A DNA stretch of 64,000 nucleotides from positions 3,348,001 through 3,412,000 of the forward strand of contig OX940865.1 in assembly GCA_954871525.1 (NCBI GenBank), in the 5' to 3' direction. Shown here one piece after another: positions 32,801 to 44,485 of the stretch. The translations under genes were made by a program, and so were the position numbers. This stretch comes from Parietaria judaica. Lineage: Eukaryota; Streptophyta; Magnoliopsida; Rosales; Urticaceae. The notes beneath the pieces were generated by a model that did no database searches, was not told the origin of the DNA, and saw only the letters and a list, made by a program, of their open reading frames with translations. Positions within the stretch are counted from its first letter, which is position 1, and every line of letters starts with the position of its first letter.

Positions 32801-35800
32801 TACGTATATATATATACATACTGCTTTCATTATCTTTTACTTCTGCAGGGGACAAGCACAGAGACATGTCTTTATCCCAACTCCTTAATGCGTCGCTTCC
32901 GTATGCCGAAATCAGTTCCGACGGAAGAGTTTGTGTGATGAAGGCAGAAGGTAGTGGCGGGATCATAAATGTCAGCACCTGTGCGCAGCAACTTCTTTAT
33001 GAAATCGGGGATCCCAGTGCCTATGTCACTCCTGATGTGGTAAGTACATATTTATTTACTGACGAGCGAAGATATATATTCAATTTACTGAATTATATCC
33101 CTATTTTGTCCTTAAATAAAGATAATTGATCTTCAAGATGTTTCGTTCACTCCGTCATCAAGTTGTCGAGTTCGTTGTGCTGGAGCAAAAGCTTCCGTTG
33201 AATCTGTTCCCGATAAACTCCTCCGGTTGATTCCAAAGGTATTATTTTCAGTGTTGATTTGAGTAAGTAGCAAGAATATAAAAAGGCTTTAACTCATTGA
33301 GATTATCACGTAATTTACATTGTCACTGTGTTAGGCTCTTCTTAAAAAATATGCTATTTTAATATTACTTATACTCATAAGAGACCTAACGAGTTTGTGG
33401 GCCGGCTAATTAATCTTAAACTACCCTCTGTCTTTGCACGGTAATCCTCTTTCATCAATATAATCCTGGCTTCTTTTTTAAGAAAAATTCATAAGATAGC
33501 CAACAATAATTATTTATGACTAATAACCGGTTATGCTAATATCCAAGGTTTTAAAAAACGATCTAGGCGCACGCCTCAAGGCGCGCCTCCGGGCGAGGCG
33601 GCGAGATTTAGCCTCCGGGCGCTTTACTGTGCGCAAAAAATCAAGGCTTACGCCTTTTTCCGATGGAGGCGATCGAGGCGTGCGCCTCTGTATTGAGGCG
33701 CGAGGCTAGCCTCGAGGCGAGCGCCTCACTTGGGTCGAACAGGAGGCCCTGTTTGGGCTTTTTTTTCCCAAAAAAATGGGCTTTTTTCATCCTATTTTTT
33801 TAAACCCTAAAATTCCCTCCTCCTCTTCGACAACTCTGCCTCCCTCTGCCTCTCGACTTCTCTTCCTCCTCTCTGCCTCCCTCTGCCTGCTCTGCCTACC
33901 TCTCCCTGCTCGTCCGTGCTTCGCTGCCTCCCTCTGCCTGCTCGTCCGTGCTTCGCTGCCTGCTCGTCCGTGCTTCGCTGCCCGCTCTTTCTCTCTGCCT
34001 GCTCGAACTCGACTTCTCTCTGCCTCCTATTTCTCTTCGCTGCCTCCTCTCTGCCTTCCTTTCTTCATTTCGGCCAGGTTACTTTCTTCCTCATTTGATT
34101 GATTTTTTAATTTCGTTTTTTAAAATGTAATAAAATTTAGGGGTTAAATCGTTTTCTTTTTTGGTCATTATTTAGGTTTAAGATGTCTAGTTCTACTAAG
34201 TTATCTGATCCGGCCAGGAAATATTCTAAGGAAGTTAAGATACCGGGCAAAACGTACAGTTATTTCACGTGTAACTTTTGCGCGAGATCGATATCCGGAG
34301 GAGTCTCTCGAGTAAAAGAGCATCTTGCTTGCACTAAGAAAAATGTTGCCGGATGTCCTACTGTTCCTGATGAAGTAAAGAAAGAAATTGAAACTCATAT
34401 GAAGAAATTCCAAAGTGCAAAGAAAGCTAATCAAGCCGAGTTTGAAGAGCTAGTAGATGGTGGAGTTTTTTATAATGCGCTCGATCCGAGGGCGTCGGTG
34501 GAAGTCGGAGATAAGAGTAATTCTTGTCCGAGCGGTTCTAGAGGTGTTAGAGGGCCGATGGATAGGTACATGTCAATGAAAGATGGCGACGAAAATGAAG
34601 ATGAAAATGTCGTTATGTCTCCATGTCAATTGAAAGAGCTACGAAATAAAGTTTGCTTGGAGATAGGACGATTTTTTTATGAAAATGCGATTCCTTTCAA
34701 TGTAGCCACAAGTCCTTCGTTCACGAGTATGTTGCGAGCCGCTGCTCACATTGGCCGAGATTTGAAGATTCCATCGATGCACGATTTGTCGACATGGATA
34801 CTAAAGGAAGAAACCATGAAGGCACAATTGATTGTGACCGAAGTTAGAGAGACTTGGAAGAAGACGGGAGTCTCCTTGCTATCGGATGGTTGGACGGACA
34901 CCCGGAATCGAAGCTTGATAAACTTTCTTGTCAACAATCGACACGGGACAGTTTTCTTGAAGACCATCGATGCGTCGGATGTGATAAAAAATGCTCCGAA
35001 ATTGTTTGAATTGCTTGATGGTGTCGTTGATGAGATTGGAGAAGAATCCGTTGTTCAAGTGATAACCGACAACGCGGCAGCGTACAAGGCGGCGGGAACG
35101 TTGTTGATGGATAAAAGGCCAACTTTGTATTGGACTCCGTGCGCGGCACATTGCATTGATTTAATGCTCGAGAAGATCGGAGACTTACCGACGCACAAGA
35201 CGGCTTTGTACAAAGCGAAGAAGGTAACAAATTACATCCACAATCATAATTGGGTTCTCGCTTTAGCAAGACACGTTGCGTTGAAGGATCTTGTTCGACC
35301 GGCCGACACGCGATTTGCCACGGCGTATTTGACTTTAGAGAGTATGCTAAAGTTGAAGCAAGCGTTACAAGAGATGTTTGTGTCCCAAAAATGGACCAAT
35401 TCCTCTTATGCGAAGACAAATGACGGGAAAGCCGTGAGGAAGATCATTATGGACGAAAGAGGTTTTTGGAAGAGTGTAATTTATGCCATCAAAAGCACAT
35501 CGCCTCTTGTTCATGTTCTTCGAATCGTAGACGGCGAGACTCCGGCAATGGGATTTCTTTATGGTTCGATGGATGCGGCAAAAGAAGAAATAGCGAAGAA
35601 CTTGGGTGGAGAAAGAGCGGACTACAAAGAAATTTGGGACATAATCGATACAAAGTGGGAGAAGCAAATGCACCGAGACTTGCATGCGACGGGGTATTAC
35701 TTGAATCCTCAATACCGATGGAGTCCTAATGTATCTGAGCATCCCGAGATCAAGTATGGATTGTATACTTGCATGGAAAGACTCGTGCCGGATGCGGAGT

Positions 35801-38651
35801 TGTCCACGAAGATTGAAAACCAACTTAATGAGTTCATTTTCAAGCGAGGATTGTTTGGAAGACGAGCGGCTATGTTGTCGTACAAGACACGTTCTCCGGG
35901 TATGAAATGTTTTATTTTTCTTTACGTAAAGTTTAAACTTTTCCTTAATTAATTACATTGTTTTTCTTGTTTAGTTGAATGGTGGGAAAATTTTGGAGAC
36001 GATGTTCCCGAACTAAAGGAATTCGCTCTAAAGATCCTCGGGCTTACTTGTTCGGCATCGGAATGTGAACGTAATTGGAGTACTTTCAATCAAGTACATA
36101 CCAAAAGAAGGAATCGGCTATCCACAATGAAGATGGATAAATTGGTGTACATTATGTACAACAAGAAGTTGAAGGAAAGGTGGATCAAGAAAAAGAAACG
36201 GAAAGATGGAGTAGATCCTTTGGTTCGCGAAGAAATTCCTTCCGACGATGAATGGGTGGCGAATCCTAGTGACGAGGAAGACGAGCCGGAGAGTCAACCT
36301 ATACCTATGATCTCATCGCAATCGGCATTGGTATCGACACTAACGGAACCACCACCGCCAAGGAAGAGAAGAAGGCTTCTCCAAGATTTTGATTCCGGAG
36401 ATGACGAGGGCAATAGTGATGGAGGCGACGCGGACGTTTACACCGTTTAGATTTTTTTTTATGGTTAAGACTTTTCATGTGCTTTATTATGGTTAAGACT
36501 TATTTTGTGGGTTTTTTTATGTTTAAGACTTGTGTGGTTTCTTATATTGACTATGCTTTTTATTATATATCTTATTTTATAATTAATTTATTATTAAAAA
36601 TCGAGGCTTACGCCTCGATGCGCCTCGAGGCTTACGCCTTTTGAGGCTATGAGAAAACGCCTCGCCTCGAAATCTAGTACTTTAAAACCTTGCTAATATC
36701 TACTTTTCTAGTGCCCAGGACTGCGGATGGAAAGGATGGGGTGAGATTTCGTACGGAGGATTCGAATGTGTTAAACGCGCAAAAGCTGCTGATTTTCTGG
36801 TAAATAAGCCTACATAATTTTTATTACCATAGTCTCTTCATAAGACTCATTAAACAAGCATAAATAACTGAATTTTGGCACAAATTGCCCTATTGATTTA
36901 TGGGTATGTGCGAAAGGGTTCTTGGAATCAGAAAATTGAGCACATAAACCCTGTAATATATCCAAAACTGTAACACATTAAGCTATATATTATTTTATTC
37001 CTATAAAATTAGCAAATTTAAATTAGGTGCAGGGAAAATGTCATTTTCATACTTTAGAATTGTCATTCTGAAATACATTGAAGTTACAGGTTACAGAGGT
37101 TATTGAATACTACTTGCCCACATACTAATTAGAAGGGCCATTAATGTTATTTTTTTTTTCAACATATTAGTAATTTTCGTCTAATTATTCTTTTCTTAGA
37201 GGAGTATACTCGCATGCTAAAAGTTCTTCGTAAAATTTATTTGCTCTTCTCAGGTCCGGTCATGGCTTGAGGAAACGTTCCCCGGAACCAGCAGACATAT
37301 ACTTTCTTACATCGTTGGAGTGGACAGTCTGAAAGCAACTAGGGTTCACGAGTTGTCGTCTTTAATGGCTACCGAAGATGTAAGGTTAAGAATGGACGGG
37401 TTATTTGAGACGAAGGAACACGCTATGCAATTTACTAAGGACTTTACGGCCCTGTATACTAATGGAGCAGCCGGTGGTGGTGGAATCAGGTCAACCTTCT
37501 CACCTTTCCGTTAATTTTTCATTCATAAAATGTGTTGCTTGATATTATGATAAGATCCGAACACAATTACAAACACAAGAAATCGACTAATGGGAATCCG
37601 CAGAGATGATGAAACCGCTTTTCACTTTATTAAGATAATCAAACGAAATTAACAAACGGCCTTTCCTTCGAGAGCATGGTCGGTCGAAACGATCTCACTG
37701 ATGCAAAGGGAAGATAATTTCAAACAAAGCATAAAAGAAGCTGACAGCTAGGTGTTGGCGCTTATATGATGACGCGCAATCCTAGGAACAAATCGTAATA
37801 GAAAGACTAAAATACGCTTAATCGTTTAATTGACTGAAAAGCCCCTATTAAATAAATTGACGTAAATGGAGTCAAATTATTGTTTTGCTCTTCCTCCGGC
37901 AGTACATAAGCATGCGTGTATCAGATTATTTTAAGCTGGAAATATAATTTTAATGCAGTATGTTTGCGGATTTAGTTTTGTATATAACCTTTTTATTATT
38001 TTAATGAATTCAGTGTTGGATACAAGAAGGAGATTGTTCTTGAAAAAAAACTGGTACTTTCTCTTGTATAAATATATGTGCATATTTATCTGTTTTTGAA
38101 TGTGTATATATCGACTGGTAATTGGATCTTATGGCCTTTTGTTAACGTTAATCCAGGTCTCTCGAGAAGACGTTTTCTGGAGGATCAATAGGGAGCGCAG
38201 CGAGGGAACGAGATTGAGAACTCCAAAAGCCATTCGAGAAGATATAGAAAAAACACTTGTGCCGCGAGAATCAAAAGATGAGACCTGGTTTTGCGAAAGC
38301 AGCGTTTCTCCCGCTCCCCAAGGCCGAAAAATTCGGCTGTATGACGTAGCGCACAGCCGCGTAGGCGACAAAGGGAATGACATGAACTTCTCGATAATCC
38401 CGCATTTCCCTTCGGACATTGAGCGTTTGAAGTTAGTCATAACGCCGACGTGGGTACGTGAAGTGGTCTCGGTTCTGCAGAATGCCGGTGAAGATGTTGA
38501 TGTGGAAATCTACGAAGTCAAAGGGATTCACTCTTTGAATGTTGTGGTTCGGAATGTTCTCGATGGAGGTGTGAATTGTTCTAGAAGGATCGATCGGCAC
38601 GGGAAGACAATCTCGGATGTCGTTTTGAGCCAGTTGGTTGTGCTGCCATAA
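29884..38651 (+). CDS. AtuA-like (DUF1446) protein, 13 exons
   Basis: Exons: 29884-29931, 30003-30204, 31070-31144, 31243-31344, 31454-31491, 31577-31690, 32344-32458, 32849-33039, 33122-33238, 36719-36799, 37254-37489, 38014-38053, 38157-38651. All junctions are GT/AG and phases agree, giving 617 codons plus TAA. The main AtuA domain starts at residue 27 (VYIGCGAGFGGDRP). It includes DADYR-type LADRYQ, SRVADAALFLAP, GHLLECGCQLTGGYF and AEGSGG motifs. A smaller C-terminal domain begins near residue 509 (LYDVAHSRVGDKGNDMNFS). The name comes from bacterial acyclic-terpene utilisation genes. Plants carry single-copy homologues of about this length, and their reaction is not established as far as I know. 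The ninth intron (33239-36718) is enlarged by a hAT insertion. Confidence 0.93.
33544..36692 (+). mobile_element. autonomous hAT transposon in intron 9 of the AtuA-like gene
   Basis: The element starts CAAGGTTTTAAA and ends TTTAAAACCTTG, a perfect 12-bp inverted repeat. CTAATATC is duplicated exactly on both sides (33536-33543 and 36693-36700). Subterminal regions (33565-33730 and 36600-36665) are packed with GCGCCTC/GAGGCG words in both orientations, likely transposase sites. The element is in the same orientation as the host gene. It encodes a full-length transposase with no disruption that I can see, so this insertion looks young and possibly active. Confidence 0.95.
34183..36450 (+). CDS. 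hAT transposase, two exons, apparently intact
   Basis: Exons 34183-35899 and 35975-36450 (GTATGA donor, TTTAG acceptor) join in phase to give 730 residues and TAG. Residues 24-50 form a BED zinc finger (C30, C33, H47, C50). Residues 177-330 correspond to the DUF659/catalytic core, with SDGWTD and ITDNAAAYKAAG supplying the first acidic residues and TPCAAHCIDLML typical of the family. Residues 575-625 are the hAT dimerisation domain (WWENFG ... CSASECERNWSTF). The C-terminus is basic, then Asp/Glu-rich, with RKRRR as a likely nuclear signal. The upstream CT-rich leader (33790-34080) precedes a start codon in a reasonable context. It cuts and pastes elements with its own CAAGG termini. Confidence 0.93.
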
Positions 38652-38734
38652 CGGGAATTGGGTGCATGGATATATTTTGTCGGAAATATTTAAACTTGTT
38701 ATGATACTTTGGATATATAAATAATTATATATAG

Positions 38735-38918
38735 CAAGGTGTTAAATTTCTCGAATATCCATCGGCATGTCCATCGAAAATCTTTTTTCGAGGATATACG
38801 AAACTATATATCCATCGGCATACCTATCGATATATCCATAAACATACTCATCGACAAGCGATATATCCATAAAATGAAAAGTGCGAAACGACATCGGCAA
38901 GCGGTATTTAAAACCTTG
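38735..38918. mobile_element. 184-bp non-autonomous hAT element sharing the CAAGG terminus
   Basis: The left end is CAAGGTGTTAAATTT and the right end is TATTTAAAACCTTG. Both match the 12-bp terminus of the autonomous element at 33544-36692 with one change on the left. ATATATAG is duplicated on both sides (38727-38734 and 38919-38926). The interior consists of repeated CATCGGCAT and ATATCCAT words. It sits 83 bp beyond the stop codon of the AtuA-like gene, probably in or near its 3' end. Confidence 0.88.
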
Positions 38919-38926
38919 ATATATAG

Positions 38927-40185
38927 TATATATAGTATAGTAGTATTGGATATGGTTTCATTCCCCATAGTCAATTCTTGGAATGGAATAATCTTATTCT
39001 TCATGGAATAATCAATTAGTAGTTAGGGGCTAGCTATCTACTTTGATGTTGGTTGATTTTGAGATGTCATTTTTGGAACTTTATTTTGAGACATTTCTCT
39101 CCTAAAATTAGAAAAAATCTTTAGGAAAAGATGAGCATCCTTCAAACATTTAGTTCTGTCAAGACGTTTCTGCAACGAGATTTTGCATAGTTAATCAATC
39201 GGAAGCTAAAAAGAAGCTGTAGTTCTACATGTTACGAGTCTTTATATATATATATAGTTGATATTGAATATGAATTTTCCGTAAAATTTGTCAAGTAAAA
39301 GCAGTTGTCTTCCATTTATGTTTGATTTCATCACGCTCTAACATCACTAGTTGGTGTGAAAAATAACTTTTGCAAGTACTATAATTGTAAATTTTTAAGT
39401 TTGTCGTTTATCATGTACTAGAGTTCCAAAGAATTAATAGCAACCTAGTTACTTAATTATTAATGGCGTAAGTTTACTTTTTTATGAGTAAAATTCAGGA
39501 TGTTTACTATTTTGTATTTCTCTAAATTTATTTCAACTTCTTGTTAAAGTTTGGTAAGTACTAAACACAGAAAAAAAAATATTTGATTTTTTTTTTAAAA
39601 GTGACACGTGTCAAAGATTTTCTATCGCACATTGTCATTTTTATTTTCTTGGTCCATTCACATTGTTTAGGGCAAATCTAATCACAAACAAAAAACATTA
39701 CACAATATACTATTTATTTAGTATTTTATTAAATCAATTTATACTTATTTATTTTATCAATATATTAATAAAATAAACAAATTATGTTTAGTGTTGTGAA
39801 TAGTATCACACCAAATTTAGTATAATATTATTACATCTCACTAAAATGATAAAATTTATGGAGTCTTGTTGGAGAAATTTTGGCGTAAAAATTACACCAA
39901 AAACATGTTTGCAAGTCCCATTAAAGATGACCTTGTATTATCCACATGAGTCATAGCCATAATGACCTTGTATTATCCACATGAGTCATAGCCATACTTT
40001 ATCTGTATAAAAAAAAAAAAAAAAAAAAAAAGGCAAACAACATGATTTATTTTAAATGGACCTACCAAATTTATGTCGTTTTGATATCTTTTTTGTTAAA
40101 TGGTTTTAATCGTATTTTTTCTATATAAATTGATGATGATCTCCGTTATCAGTATTTTTTGAACTATTAAAAATATTGGCCCCAA
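38927..40185. other. intergenic spacer with a 37-bp duplication
   Basis: AT-rich, no supported gene. At about 39929-39998 a 37-bp unit containing CCTTGTATTATCCACATG is present twice in tandem. Homopolymer A runs to about 40032. The segment at about 39670-39930 has weakly similar ends (GGGCAAATCTAATC and ATTAAAGATGACC) and might be an old MITE, but the flanks TTA and TTG do not match. Confidence 0.5.
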
Positions 40186-41700
40186 ATGTAAAAGTCAAAA
40201 TCAATCGACAAAAGCCAAGGCTCATCGACCCAAGTCTGAGCTCATTATACGAAGCTCGGAAGACAAGGCCAAAAGACGGAGCCCGAAGACTGAGCACCAC
40301 GTTCCGATGGCCTTAAGGTGCCCCCGACGACGACCTGAAAAGGTACCCGACTATCCCATGAGGTTAGGGCGACCTTAGAGGGTCCTCGACGATGTTTTCA
40401 CCAATAGAAGCTCTCCGGGCGACGACAAGCTCCCTTGGACTTAGTCTTCGGCTTCGCCGACCTATTCGCCAAGGCAAGCTCTCCTAGAACGTCCCTTGGA
40501 GTTGGTTTTCGGCGACATGCTCGTCAAGGCAAGCTCATCGGGCAACAATAACCGCCCTTAGACTTAGTCTTCGGCACGTACTTGCCAAGGCAAGCTCCTC
40601 GGCGACGATGACCTCTCGTTGACTTAGTCAAAGCCAAGGCAAGCTCCGCAAGCGACGTGCAACATCTCGACAAGGCAGAATCTTTCAACTACACCAAGAA
40701 ACAAGACAAACCGAGTTCATGGGACACTAAGGACACTCTCAAGATGTGCTACGTTCTAACATACGAGCTAGCGGAACACCCTAATAGGATCAACACGACG
40801 TACCGGACGCCTGAGAAGTCCCACTTCAAGAAAGCACGTGTGGCGAGGCACTCCCTGGGCAAGGTCCATATGAATTTGGCAAGGGGGGTTTAAAAAGATT
40901 ATTCCTTTTAGATGCCCTAAATCAAGGAAAATTAGTTTTCCTATAAATAAGAGGCTTATTCTACACATTTTCACACATTCTATCTTCAGAGCTTCTCTCT
41001 TTAGTTTCTCTCTCCCTAGAAACCTAGCTCTTCCTCTCTCTTCTCAGCTAATTTTTTTCCCTCCCCTAGCACAGGCGTGTTCGAACTTCGTCGAGGACTT
41101 GGCCGAGGCGAGTAGCTTTAAGCTGGATCTCGACCCAAGCCTGCTTCGAGTAACGCTCGTCCCGAGTCTTTTTATGGGCGACCTTGCTAAGAAGCTCACC
41201 AGGAACGAAAACTTGAAGCTGGATCTCGCTAAGAAGAATAGTTTTGCATCAGAGCTTGTCACAAGCCTAGTTCTTGGCCACCAGAACTCTTCGGATCCTT
41301 AAGATCGCGCTCGCCCTCGTCCCAGTCTCAAGCGACTGTTATCCACCAAAGATCTCACCCCATAAGAGTTCACTCTTTCGCTAGAGATCCATGTCTCCAT
41401 ATTTCACTAACTCTGAACTACGTAGGTAGCCTTGCTGTAGGTGACGAGGCCCAGCATCGTACTTTAATTTTTGAAGGTCCTCCCCGCCGCCAAGGCATCA
41501 ACAAGGACATGCAAACTCTAGGAAAAGCTCGACGCTTCTCCCCGAGAAGGCGTTGTCATTTTCAGCAAAATCGAGACATTAGTAAACCCTAATTGAGTCT
41601 ACCATTGACTGTCCATGCGACCACAAGGTCCAGCCATGGGCTCGAACCGTGGACTAGGTTCGCAATTAATCCAATTCGTGCGTTAATAATCTTGATAATG
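40186..41700 (+). repeat. decayed retroelement-like segment with degenerate tandem repeats
   Basis: The composition changes abruptly to GC-rich. Between about 40420 and 40660 the phrases GACTTAGTCTTCGGC and CCAAGGCAAGCTC recur three to four times. A TATAAATA at 40944-40951 is followed by GAGGCTTATTCTACACATT, closely resembling the LTR promoter at 61360. Then come a CT-rich leader and a short frame (41099-41302) with no recognised domain. It is probably an old LTR or leader of a retrotransposon. I cannot find matching boundaries. Confidence 0.4.
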
Positions 41701-43253
41701 TTGTAAGAGTCGATAATGGCATAAGTTTCTATATTATTATTTTTGTGGTGTTATAAATTTGAATTATTTTCACGACTAAAGTTTCAAATCTGTTTTCCTT
41801 ATTCTAAGTTCCTGCTTACTTTTTATCTTATTTTAACATAATTTTTGACGTGTCGTTAAATCTTAGACACGTGCCACTTCCGAGAAAGAAAGATCTTAGA
41901 TCCGTGTCATTTCCGAAAAAGAAAAAAACTTGAATGAAATTTTCTTATAAAAGGAATGAAACTCAATTATAGAAAAAAAAAATGAATGCAATTTTGTTAT
42001 ATCTTAGATCCGTGTCATTTTTGAAAAAGAAAAAAAATGTTGTTACAATCTAAAATTCTGTTAATTCAATTAAGAAAATGAATAAAATTTTCGGAGAACA
42101 AAAATAATAAATACTAAAAAAATTAGCATTGTTAATGTGCTAACGTCATTCTATGACTTAACTATATGCATATATTGATAGTTAGTTTCTATAATAAAAC
42201 AAGGGTTAATTAGTTATATATAAAACAACCCGGAATTCACAATGACCAACGTGACATACGCCACATGGGTAACGTGCCCACATCCACCCAGTCAAATTCA
42301 ATCGCTCAACAAAGGCTAAATTACTAAGCCACAAATTCGATTTAGGCCCAACAATCCAAATTTCATAGTATCCAGCCGAAAGTGCCACCAGGCACACTCT
42401 TAGTTCACAGAAGATCGAAGCACGACTCTTCCAAGGCTCCATGAGCTAACCCAGTCTACTCGGGAACCCATCTATCTTAGCACATTCAAAATCACCAACA
42501 GCTATAAAACCCAATTGCTAGGTAATAATTAAGGATCTATTCTCCTTTCCACGTGTCAACCTGGGAAGATAATTATGAAATTATCAATATATTCTAGAGG
42601 AAGTAAGCGGGACGAACCTTTCTAAAAGTTCTTCATGTCAACATATACATATATTTATATATATCATACGTTGAAGAGTATATATAAGACGCGAGGCCGG
42701 GATTCATACGGGAAATACATAAGACATATAAATCAATGGGTCTAATATAAACTTGAGACGGTTGAGGTGGAGATCCACGTCAACAAGCATGAGAAGGTTT
42801 ATACAATCAAATTAAGGATCAAACATTAGGCATTTATATCACTATTAATCATAAAAAAATCAAAGTCAGGACATACAATCTATAACAATCAATTGTGCAT
42901 AAGTTTAATTTTTAAAGCCACTTTCCACGTATGTTAATAAATACATTGTGTTTATTATATTTAAAAAAATATATATTTATCCGATAAAGATAAACTTTTG
43001 GATTTATAATTTATTAATTTACATAGTGGAAAGTGGTAAGCACTTTGTACTTGTTTGTTTTGTTTTGCTTGCTAAAATGATATTCTTTTTAGCTTTTGGA
43101 AATTCAACTGCCATCTTTTTGTTAAACTCGGGCCTTCTACTTACCTCATTAGAAAATCATCACGATTTATCATTTTAGTTATTTCATGCTTATATTGTTC
43201 TAACTTACCTCACTTGATTGGCTATTCCTCACTTTGCGATGGACGATATGGCT
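41701..43253. other. AT-rich spacer with short direct repeats
   Basis: No gene is supported. The phrase TTAGATCCGTGTCATTT followed by GAAAAAGAAAAA occurs at about 41895 and 42003, with a weaker third copy at 41860. Small frames at 42206-42442 and 42948-43178 show no domain and are left out. Confidence 0.5.
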
Positions 43254-43560
43254 TCAGAGGTACGTTGTGTTGTTATAAACGTCGGAGAAGGCCTTGAGCT
43301 TCGTGCCACACATTTTGCATATCACGTAGCATAACTCCTTGTCGTTGTACTCGGAGAATGAATGGAAGCCGGTTACCCAAATCTCGGGAAGTGAGTTTCT
43401 TAAGCTTTTAGATCTGTGGCAGAGGTCGTAGACCTTTTCCATGAGCCCCGTAGGGTAGTGGCACTGGTGGTCGGTTGCCTCGGGTACGGATCGAGTGTCT
43501 CAGTTATGACTTAGCATCGGCTTCCACTTCGACCTCGATTTCTTCTTCTTATTACTCCTC
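43254..43560 (-). other. unrecognised reading-frame fragment
   Basis: The minus-strand frame ending at 43254 reads like real protein (MEKVYDLCHRSKSLRNS, EIWVTGFHSFSEYNDKE, CYVICKMCGTKLKAF). It contains two Cys pairs, CYVIC and CGTKL nearby, that could bind zinc. It extends upstream without a stop to about 43500, past PTGL before the Met, and is preceded by a lysine- and acid-rich stretch in another frame. It stops just short of the solo LTR. It may be a captured or truncated gene end; I do not recognise the family. Confidence 0.3.
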
Positions 43561-43674
43561 ATCGTCATCATCATCGTGGCGGGAAGCCCAAGAACGACCT
43601 TCTTGGCATGAATCCTAAGTCTCGTTGTCGTGGTCCAGATTCTCTCGAACTTCAGAACGGATTCGGGTAACAGC

Positions 43675-44485
43675 TATTGATGTACAAATTCGTTTTTCTA
43701 CTAAAACGACATGCCGTATAAATTATGGATTAATTAAATTTGTAATAAAATATAAATAGTATAAAAAAATATATAATGTTCAAATGGGCTAACACTGAGC
43801 CAAAAGCCCAAGTTAAGATAATTGACGACCAGAAAAGCCCACGAACAGGAGCTAACAGGCTAAAAGCCCAAAAGCTATACGAAAATAATAAAGCAAGCAA
43901 AAGGTATAATCGTCTGGAATCATGTCCGAATAAATTAAAGCAAGATAACAAAAAAGCAGGATAACAAAGTCAAACTCCAAACGGCTCTACTCATTCAAAT
44001 ATCCCAACTCAGCGAAAAAAGCGCAAACGTGGAGCACATGCCAACACGATAGTTGGTCAATCCGCCCATTTCGAAACTATGACCCCATAATTCCAGGAAG
44101 CTCAGCGGGAAAATTGAAGGCTATAAATACCAGATCAAGATGAAAAAGTGCGTACGAGTCCATTGAAAGATAATTACTTACCACCTTCAACTCGGAGTAT
44201 TTGAGTTGGTAGTTGTTTCGATTTCTTGTTTTCATCTTTATATTCTCGAACATGAATTAATATATGTAACATTATATTCATGTTCTTTCATTTCAATAAA
44301 CATATAGATGACGTAGTCAACTACCGTCCTGGGATAAACCTCTTAATAAAATCATCTATCTCATCTCTATAACCATTCGTTGAATATTCTAGAGTTTTCA
44401 ACGCGAAGATCAATATCCATTTAATTAAGCAAAGGTCACACACTTACATTTATTGCGACCGTTGAGGTGGGAAACCACGTCAACA
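43675..44485 (+). repeat. solo LTR related to the nested Tat element
   Basis: The ends TATTGATGTACAAATTCG and GGTGGGAAACCACGTCAACA match the minus-strand ends of the LTRs at 3620-4473 and 14799-15652. The middle is diverged but retains GTCAACTACCG and CCTGGGATAAACCTC. Flanks ACAGC and ACAAC differ at one of five bases, a possible aged TSD. A CTATAAATACC near 44122 is the promoter position. There is no internal region. The usual origin is recombination between the two LTRs of one element. Confidence 0.8.

Noticed and set aside
32459..32848. SINE or LINE tail-like sequence in intron 7, and a similar stretch at 33330-33490
   Set aside because: There is a pyrimidine-rich tail and a shared ATCAAT(G/A) near the end, but no tRNA-like promoter boxes or duplications that I could find.
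34201..35823. Several 70-160 codon minus-strand frames under the hAT transposase
   Set aside because: They are antisense shadows of the transposase exon.
39670..39945. A possible PIF/Harbinger-type MITE
   Set aside because: The ends are only weakly inverted and the flanking triplets TTA and TTG do not match.
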